NCBI GenBank assembly: GCA_029262975.1
Contig: JAJCYJ010000313.1
Coordinates: 1-11,570, forward strand
Origin: Saprospiraceae bacterium
GTDB lineage: Bacteria; Bacteroidota; Bacteroidia; Chitinophagales; Saprospiraceae
DNA: 11,570 nt
Reading direction: 5' to 3'
The notes under the pieces are model-generated. The model was not told where the DNA came from and made no database searches. It saw only the letters and a program-made list of their open reading frames with translations. This document shows positions 7,791 through 11,570 of this stretch, piece after piece (position 1 is the first letter of the stretch; the number at the start of each line of letters is the position of its first letter). The translations under genes were made by a program, and so were the position numbers.

Positions 7791-7810
7791 GTAATTAGAA
7801 TTCTAATTAC
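7791..7810. repeat. Perfect 20-bp palindrome downstream of flotillin
   Basis: GTAATTAGAATTCTAATTAC is its own reverse complement over all 20 bases. It lies between the flotillin stop codon (14 bases away) and the terminator. It could be a protein-binding site or a 3' UTR hairpin that slows exonuclease attack. Its left arm can also pair with AATTAC at 7771-7776, so alternative folds are possible. Confidence 0.6.
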
Positions 7811-7824
7811 CTACCTGACTTATC

Positions 7825-9387
7825 TTAATCCTTTTTATTTGATTCTGATGGTTTTTGTTTGTCTTCTTCAATGGCATCAGGTGCTGTTGATTTACCCAAG
7901 TAACCCGGAAGATCCATACCCGCCATATCAAACAAGTCATTTAGGGGAGGAACAGATTTATAAAGTCCTGATATAAATTTTGAAGTTGAATTGCCACCGT
8001 CCGGAGACTCACTTCCATTTTCCCACACAGTCACTTTATCAATTTTAATATTCTTAATAGCTTCTACCTGGGTTTTTACAAGTTCGGGTAGTTTATCCGC
8101 GATAAGCATTAATACAGCTTCACGTGGATTACCATTTGTAGCATTGACGATTTGATTAAAACCATCGGCTTGTTTTTTAAGCACCTCAAACAGACCATCA
8201 GCTTCGGCTTTTTTCATCATAAATAAAGCTTCGGCTTCTCCTTTGGCCAAACGCCGTATCTTTTCAGCTTCAGCTTCAGCTTCCACTTCTAATTTGCGTT
8301 TGTATATTTCTACTTCAACCATAATATCAGCTTCCTTTGTGGCCTTTTCTTTAGCGGCCCTGGCAAGTTCTGCTACGGTCTCTGCTTTATATGATTCTTC
8401 TAAAGCATTTGCTTTTTGGATCTTTTCTGAAGCTACAGCATCCTTTTCAGCTTCCGCCTCACGCTGTCTTCTTGCTGCATCAGATTGCGCTATTTTAATT
8501 TTAGCTTCATTTTCTCCGCTCACTGCCAATGCCCTTGCAGTAGCTTCACCAATCCTAGCTGATGACTCTGCTTCCGCACTTTTTACACGCTGATACTTAG
8601 TCGCATCTGCTTCTCCAGCATCCGCTTGACTGTTAGCGGTGGCAACATCTATACGCTGTTGTTTGGCAGCTTCTGCTTCTCCGATTTTTGCCTTTGATTC
8701 AGCTTCAGACACCTTTATACGCTGATCCTGCATGGCTTCAGCCTGTCCGATAGATCCATCTCTGTCTTTTTCTGCAACACTTTTTTTAGCATCGTTAATA
8801 GCCTTTGCAGCGGCTTCCTTGCCTAATGCTTCTATATACCCGGATTCATCCTGGATATCTGTAACATTTACGTTGATCAGTGATAATCCAATTTTTCTGA
8901 GTTCAGACCCAACATTGGAGGCCACATTAGTTAGAAATTTATCTCGATCAGAGTTGATTTCTTCAATATCCATCGTAGCCACGACGAGCCGTAATTGACC
9001 AAATATTATATCCTTGGCTATCTCTCTTATCTCATCTGTTGGCTTACCCAATAGTCGCTCGGCTGCATTTACCATCGTACCGGGCTCATTGGAAACAGCA
9101 ACGGTAAACCTGGAAGGTACATTAACTCGTATATTTTGCTTACTCAATGCTCCTCTTAGATCCACATCGATTGATATAGGCGAAAGGTCGAGATATTCAT
9201 AAGATTGAACAATTGGCCAAACAAAGGCCGCACCACCTGCTACACATTTGGCTGAACCCTGACCGGTCTTACCATATATGACTAAAATTTTGTCTGAAGG
9301 GCATCTCTTATAACGCGTGACAAATATCATGAGCGCGATAAGAAATAAGAAGAGAATAAATCCCAGTATTAACAATTGTGTTGCCAT
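7825..9387 (-). CDS. Flotillin family protein (SPFH domain, FloT/YqiK-like)
   Basis: A 520-residue membrane-scaffold protein of the flotillin branch of the SPFH superfamily. It has one N-terminal hydrophobic helix (4-24), then an SPFH/band-7 domain (about 25-190, with KILVIYGKTG, FVWPIVQSYEYLDLSP and the typical IGLSLINVNVTDIQDESGYIEALG), then a long Ala/Glu/Lys-rich coiled coil (about 190-400) with EA-rich repeats, and a C-terminal part (about 400-520) ending in a charged tail. Known flotillins oligomerise at the inner membrane and organise microdomains. Residues 213-278 consist of three 22-residue repeats with no length variation, noted separately. The start ATG at 9387 is 18 bp after the NfeD-like gene, whose start has almost the same flanking sequence. 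The order nfeD-like then flotillin matches the B. subtilis yuaF-floT arrangement. A strong terminator follows. Confidence 0.95.
   Translation of the reverse strand: MATQLLILGFILFLFLIALMIFVTRYKRCPSDKILVIYGKTGQGSAKCVAGGAAFVWPIVQSYEYLDLSPISIDVDLRGALSKQNIRVNVPSRFTVAVSNEPGTMVNAAERLLGKPTDEIREIAKDIIFGQLRLVVATMDIEEINSDRDKFLTNVASNVGSELRKIGLSLINVNVTDIQDESGYIEALGKEAAAKAINDAKKSVAEKDRDGSIGQAEAMQDQRIKVSEAESKAKIGEAEAAKQQRIDVATANSQADAGEADATKYQRVKSAEAESSARIGEATARALAVSGENEAKIKIAQSDAARRQREAEAEKDAVASEKIQKANALEESYKAETVAELARAAKEKATKEADIMVEVEIYKRKLEVEAEAEAEKIRRLAKGEAEALFMMKKAEADGLFEVLKKQADGFNQIVNATNGNPREAVLMLIADKLPELVKTQVEAIKNIKIDKVTVWENGSESPDGGNSTSKFISGLYKSVPPLNDLFDMAGMDLPGYLGKSTAPDAIEEDKQKPSESNKKD
8554..8751 (-). 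repeat. Three tandem 66-bp repeats encoding 22-residue coiled-coil units in flotillin
   Basis: Protein residues 213-234, 235-256 and 257-278 align without gaps. Each begins (I/A)-G-(Q/E)-A-(E/D)-A, has Q-R-(I/V) at positions 10-12 and a serine before an alanine near the end. A fourth unit starts at 279 with IGEATAR and then decays. The DNA copies have diverged, so this is protein-level repetition rather than a recent DNA duplication. Confidence 0.8.
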
Positions 9388-9405
9388 AGTAAGTTGATTT
9401 TAAGT

Positions 9406-9969
9406 TTATGAATTAGCTGATACCAGCATGATATTATCTTTTAAAACATCCTTGACGATTACTTTGACTCCGGTTGCAATAGCCGCTCCATCAGAAATAG
9501 CATCGAATTCCATTAATTTATCTGCAATATTGATTTGTATCTTTCCTTTGCCTTTTTTTGCCTTGGGTATGTTTATATATACCTCTCCTTCCTGGGCAAT
9601 TGCTTCATAAACATTAATAGTACCCGATTCCTGCATACCAAATAGTTTAGAAAGCATGTAGGCCAACGTTACCATCGCAATGAAGCCACATAAAAAGGCG
9701 ATCATAAGTGCTTTCGGTGCACTAAATCCTTCTGAAATAGCCAATACACCTCCCCATCCAAAAAAAGTCGCAAACGCAAGTATCGAGCGAAAACTTATAA
9801 GACCTAATCCGTCTCCAGCATCAAAATCCGCTTCAAGGTCGGCATCCAGACCTATAAAAGTTAGCGCTAGTTGAATTAGAAAGATGGATGTGGCTATAAG
9901 TGCTATCCCCCAGTAAATTTGTGCTATGGGTTCGAGTGCGCCCCACCAGGATGTGATTGATAGTAACAT
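9406..9969 (-). CDS. NfeD/YuaF-like membrane protein with OB-fold domain
   Basis: A 187-residue protein with three hydrophobic helices (about 17-39, 60-80, 86-108). A short acidic loop (DADLEADFDAGDG) lies between the first two, and a soluble C-terminal domain (about 118-184) is consistent with the OB fold of NfeD proteins. The segment ISFRSILAFATFFGWGGV is typical of YuaF-type NfeD proteins encoded beside flotillins, where the pair works at the membrane. This is the short form without the ClpP-like protease domain of long NfeD. I chose ATG at 9969 instead of the in-frame TTG at 9999 because the 16 bases spanning this ATG match those at the flotillin start in 15 positions. It is the first gene of the operon. 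Its promoter should lie right of 9969, but no exact -33/-7 match is evident close by. Confidence 0.87.
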   Translation of the reverse strand: MLLSITSWWGALEPIAQIYWGIALIATSIFLIQLALTFIGLDADLEADFDAGDGLGLISFRSILAFATFFGWGGVLAISEGFSAPKALMIAFLCGFIAMVTLAYMLSKLFGMQESGTINVYEAIAQEGEVYINIPKAKKGKGKIQINIADKLMEFDAISDGAAIATGVKVIVKDVLKDNIMLVSANS

Positions 9970-10210
9970 AGTAAGTAGATTTGTTATATACAACGACAAG
10001 AAAATCAGCTTAATTCAATATTCTATATAGTACTCGACAAGCTACGTATCTTCCTCGACGAATAAAAGCATGCATAGGGATATCTTTCAATAAAGCAGCC
10101 CGATATCTGACGAAAGTTACCGGGTATAAACCGAATGAATGCTAAAACAATTAAAACGACCACAAAGCGCCAATTTGCTCATAATCTAGGAAACCCAAAG
10201 TAATATCCAT

Positions 10211-10242
10211 CAAGAGCTCAGTACAGATCTACAAAGCTCTTG
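10211..10242. repeat. Inverted repeat capable of forming a hairpin
   Basis: CAAGAGCT (10211-10218) and AGCTCTTG (10235-10242) are perfectly complementary. Inside them, after a symmetric two-base mismatch on each side, GTA and TAC also pair. No T-run follows on either strand, so it is not a typical terminator. Confidence 0.5.
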
Positions 10243-10748
10243 TGCTACGCGTGTACCAGATTCATCTATTATTTATAATAAGACGTACCGTTTCAAAATA
10301 ACAGTAAATATTGATGTAATGATCGGCTCTTGATAAAGCCTTAAGAATACAGATTATTAGTTCTCTTTGCTTAATTATAGAGATATAATTGTAATGCTCG
10401 ATCAAGACAAATTAAAATATGATTATAAAAGAATTGAAATCCCGAAATCAGCTTAGAATTCAGCTCGGTGATTGTCCTCAAAAAAAAAAGTGATTGAAGT
10501 CAGAAAATTAATATTCCGAAGATGCGTATTTGTAATAATACTATAGATTATTCATTGACTTTAATATATTGAATCTCCCTAATTCATACCTTCTATATAA
10601 TTGATCGATCAGATTAGAATAACAAGGCTGTGTTCCATTTAGTGCCTGGATCATTTATTCAATAATGAACTACATTCAGGTTCAGGAAATTGAAAGTATA
10701 AAAGCTTGTCCACTTGAATACTCTAATTGTCTATAATAAAAAAAAATA

Positions 10749-10780
10749 CAAAAATATTGTCTATAGACTATACGCTTCAA
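10749..10780 (-). promoter_or_regulatory. Possible left-pointing promoter in the gene desert
   Basis: Read leftwards, TTG (10780-10778) is followed after 21 bases by TATTTTTG (10756-10749), matching the Bacteroidota consensus. It points toward the nfeD-flotillin operon, about 780 bases away. The surroundings are extremely AT-rich, so a chance match is likely. Confidence 0.25.
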
Positions 10781-10945
10781 TCATTATAAATAGATATTAT
10801 TACGCAGCTCCTGTTGCTTTGCTCTCATGAAATAAAGCGGGAAATGATGCACTGTGACTTATCGATAAGCGCCAATTATAATTGTGTACATGGATGATTT
10901 GAATTGGACTACAAATCCGCAGAGCTCCTATGTGGGTACAATCTA

Positions 10946-11004
10946 AAAAGTGGATTCTTAGATGTGTTTATTTCAATTTCGATATATTGTCAATATCCAC
11001 TTTT
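10946..11004. repeat. 10-bp inverted repeat with 39-nt spacer
   Basis: AAAAGTGGAT (10946-10955) and ATCCACTTTT (10995-11004) are perfectly complementary. Allowing a four-base insertion in the right arm, pairing continues with TCTA and TAGA. The spacer is AT-rich with no evident gene. It could be a hairpin of an unknown transcript or the remnant of a tiny inverted-repeat element. Confidence 0.45.
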
Positions 11005-11145
11005 CTATTAGACGTATAACCTGGGAAAACAACCCAATATTTTATTCAATTAAGACTTGAAGTATTGTAAATGTAGTATAATAAATGGCGTCCATATATC
11101 TAATAATCAAACAACATCACAAGTGTCTAAGAATCAAACCATAAA

Positions 11146-11231
11146 CCGTAGATTTATAAACGGCATGTCGGTGGATGTTTCCACGGACGGTAAGACAGGG
11201 CAACTTATAAGTTGCAGTAATCTTTTTTTTT
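11146..11231 (+). ncRNA. Candidate small structured RNA with terminator-like end
   Basis: Three hairpins follow one another: CCGT/ACGG (11146-11163), GTGG/CCAC extended by two pairs beyond a mismatch (11168-11187), and GCAACT/AGTTGC with loop TATA (11200-11215). Seven bases later there is an uninterrupted run of nine T (11223-11231). A perfect TATAAT lies upstream at 11077-11082 with TTGAAG 14 bases before it, a short spacing. The set suggests an RNA of up to about 140 nt. The gap between hairpin and T-run is longer than usual, and homology is unknown. Confidence 0.25.
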
Positions 11232-11570
11232 GTAAAACCCCAAAAAGCGACAGAGAGGAATGCCAAACATATAAAACTCATATGAGTGGTGTTGAATGTT
11301 ATTGGCATGAATCTATTCTTATAATCTATTAAATATCAAATTTGATAATTCTATTTTCAATACATATTGGGCCGATGCGGAGTAATATGCAAGTCACAAA
11401 AATTTCATTATTATAATTACATACTCACCAATCCATATAAGCTATGTCAATCAACGAGGACATATAATTCAATTATATCTGAGTCAAGTACATTCAAAAA
11501 TAATTTCTAAAATTATAAATTTTGTGTTCGCAAAAACTTACTATTAATTTGAGTCTGTCATATAAGAATT

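Larger units (their letters stand above)
7451..7824. other. Intergenic region between the TPR-protein gene and flotillin
   Basis: Very AT-rich DNA without a convincing ORF. Its right end contains the flotillin-operon terminator and a 20-bp palindrome, described separately. The left part must contain the TPR-gene promoter, but I found no exact TTG-N19-21-TAnnTTTG match there. Confidence 0.6.
9970..11570. other. 1.6-kb region without a convincing gene, rich in palindromes
   Basis: The only open frames are short, start at rare codons or lack starts, and resemble no family I know. I found no tRNA-like T-loop, rRNA, CRISPR spacing or transposase. What stands out is short dyad symmetry: CTTATCGATAAG (10858-10869), CAATTATAATTG (10873-10884), a 16-bp palindrome at 11200-11215, TATCAAATTTGATA (11334-11347), the odd palindrome ATATAATTCAATTATAT (11462-11478), GTCTATAGAC (10759-10768) and TGATCGATCA (10602-10611), plus two spaced inverted repeats. 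It may be long regulatory DNA, decayed sequence or a host of small RNAs. Confidence 0.6.

Noticed and set aside
9970..9999. TTG start at 9999 for the NfeD-like protein
   Set aside because: The ATG at 9969 carries the same start-codon context as the flotillin gene and needs no rare start codon.
10023..10178. Stop-free stretch of about 51 codons on the - strand with a hydrophobic start and a PGNFR...YPYACFY sequence
   Set aside because: No start codon, an in-frame stop directly upstream, and a second frame is also open there. It may be a gene remnant but cannot be supported without a database search.
11117..11308. 63-codon open frame on the - strand
   Set aside because: It overlaps the previous frame in antisense, has no recognisable domain or supporting start context.
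11057..11332. 91-codon open frame on the + strand
   Set aside because: It starts with TTG, resembles no family I recognise, has a low-complexity mix of Asn/Ser/Thr, and runs through a hairpin and a nine-T run. Chance opening is more likely.
10000..11570. CRISPR array or tRNA gene in the gene desert
   Set aside because: Palindromes differ in sequence and spacing, with no regular repeat-spacer pattern. No T-loop or acceptor pairing typical of tRNA was found on either strand.

Overview
The window looks like a chromosomal segment of a Bacteroidota bacterium. It is AT-rich. Several intergenic sites match the -7 promoter element typical of that phylum (TAnnTTTG), Shine-Dalgarno sequences are not evident, and the proteins are of types common there. 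Assignment below phylum is not possible from the sequence alone. All eight protein genes belong to recognisable families. I did not find a defence system, CRISPR array, tRNA, rRNA or intact mobile element.

Layout. Positions 1-2597 (+ strand) hold an ABC-F ATPase and, 11 bp later, a low-molecular-weight phosphatase/ArsC-like protein, probably cotranscribed. They converge on a left-pointing block at 2642-3924: an alkylglycerol-monooxygenase-like membrane di-iron enzyme, preceded by a short HPF/RaiA ribosome-associated protein. A terminator hairpin separates these two, and the HPF gene has a convincing promoter (TTG-N20-TAGGTTTG) with a leader of about 110 nt. Positions 4195-5361 (+) encode a membrane-anchored M19 dipeptidase. 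Positions 5645-7450 (-) encode a three-helix membrane protein with a FlgO/TolB-N-like domain and TPRs. Positions 7825-9969 (-) are a two-gene nfeD-flotillin operon ending in a strong intrinsic terminator. From 9970 to the end there are 1.6 kb without a convincing gene.

How the genes fit together. The NfeD-like OB-fold membrane protein and the flotillin are a known functional pair that organises membrane microdomains, and here they share an almost identical 16-nt sequence at their start codons. HPF and ABC-F proteins both act on ribosomes but are in separate transcription units. The remaining genes look like ordinary housekeeping or envelope functions with no obvious common pathway.

The least explained part is the right-hand gene desert. 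It holds many perfect palindromes and one cluster of hairpins ending in a nine-T run (11146-11231) that could be a small RNA. The flotillin also carries three exact-length 22-residue repeats. These are the places worth a second look; none amounts to a demonstrable new system from sequence alone.
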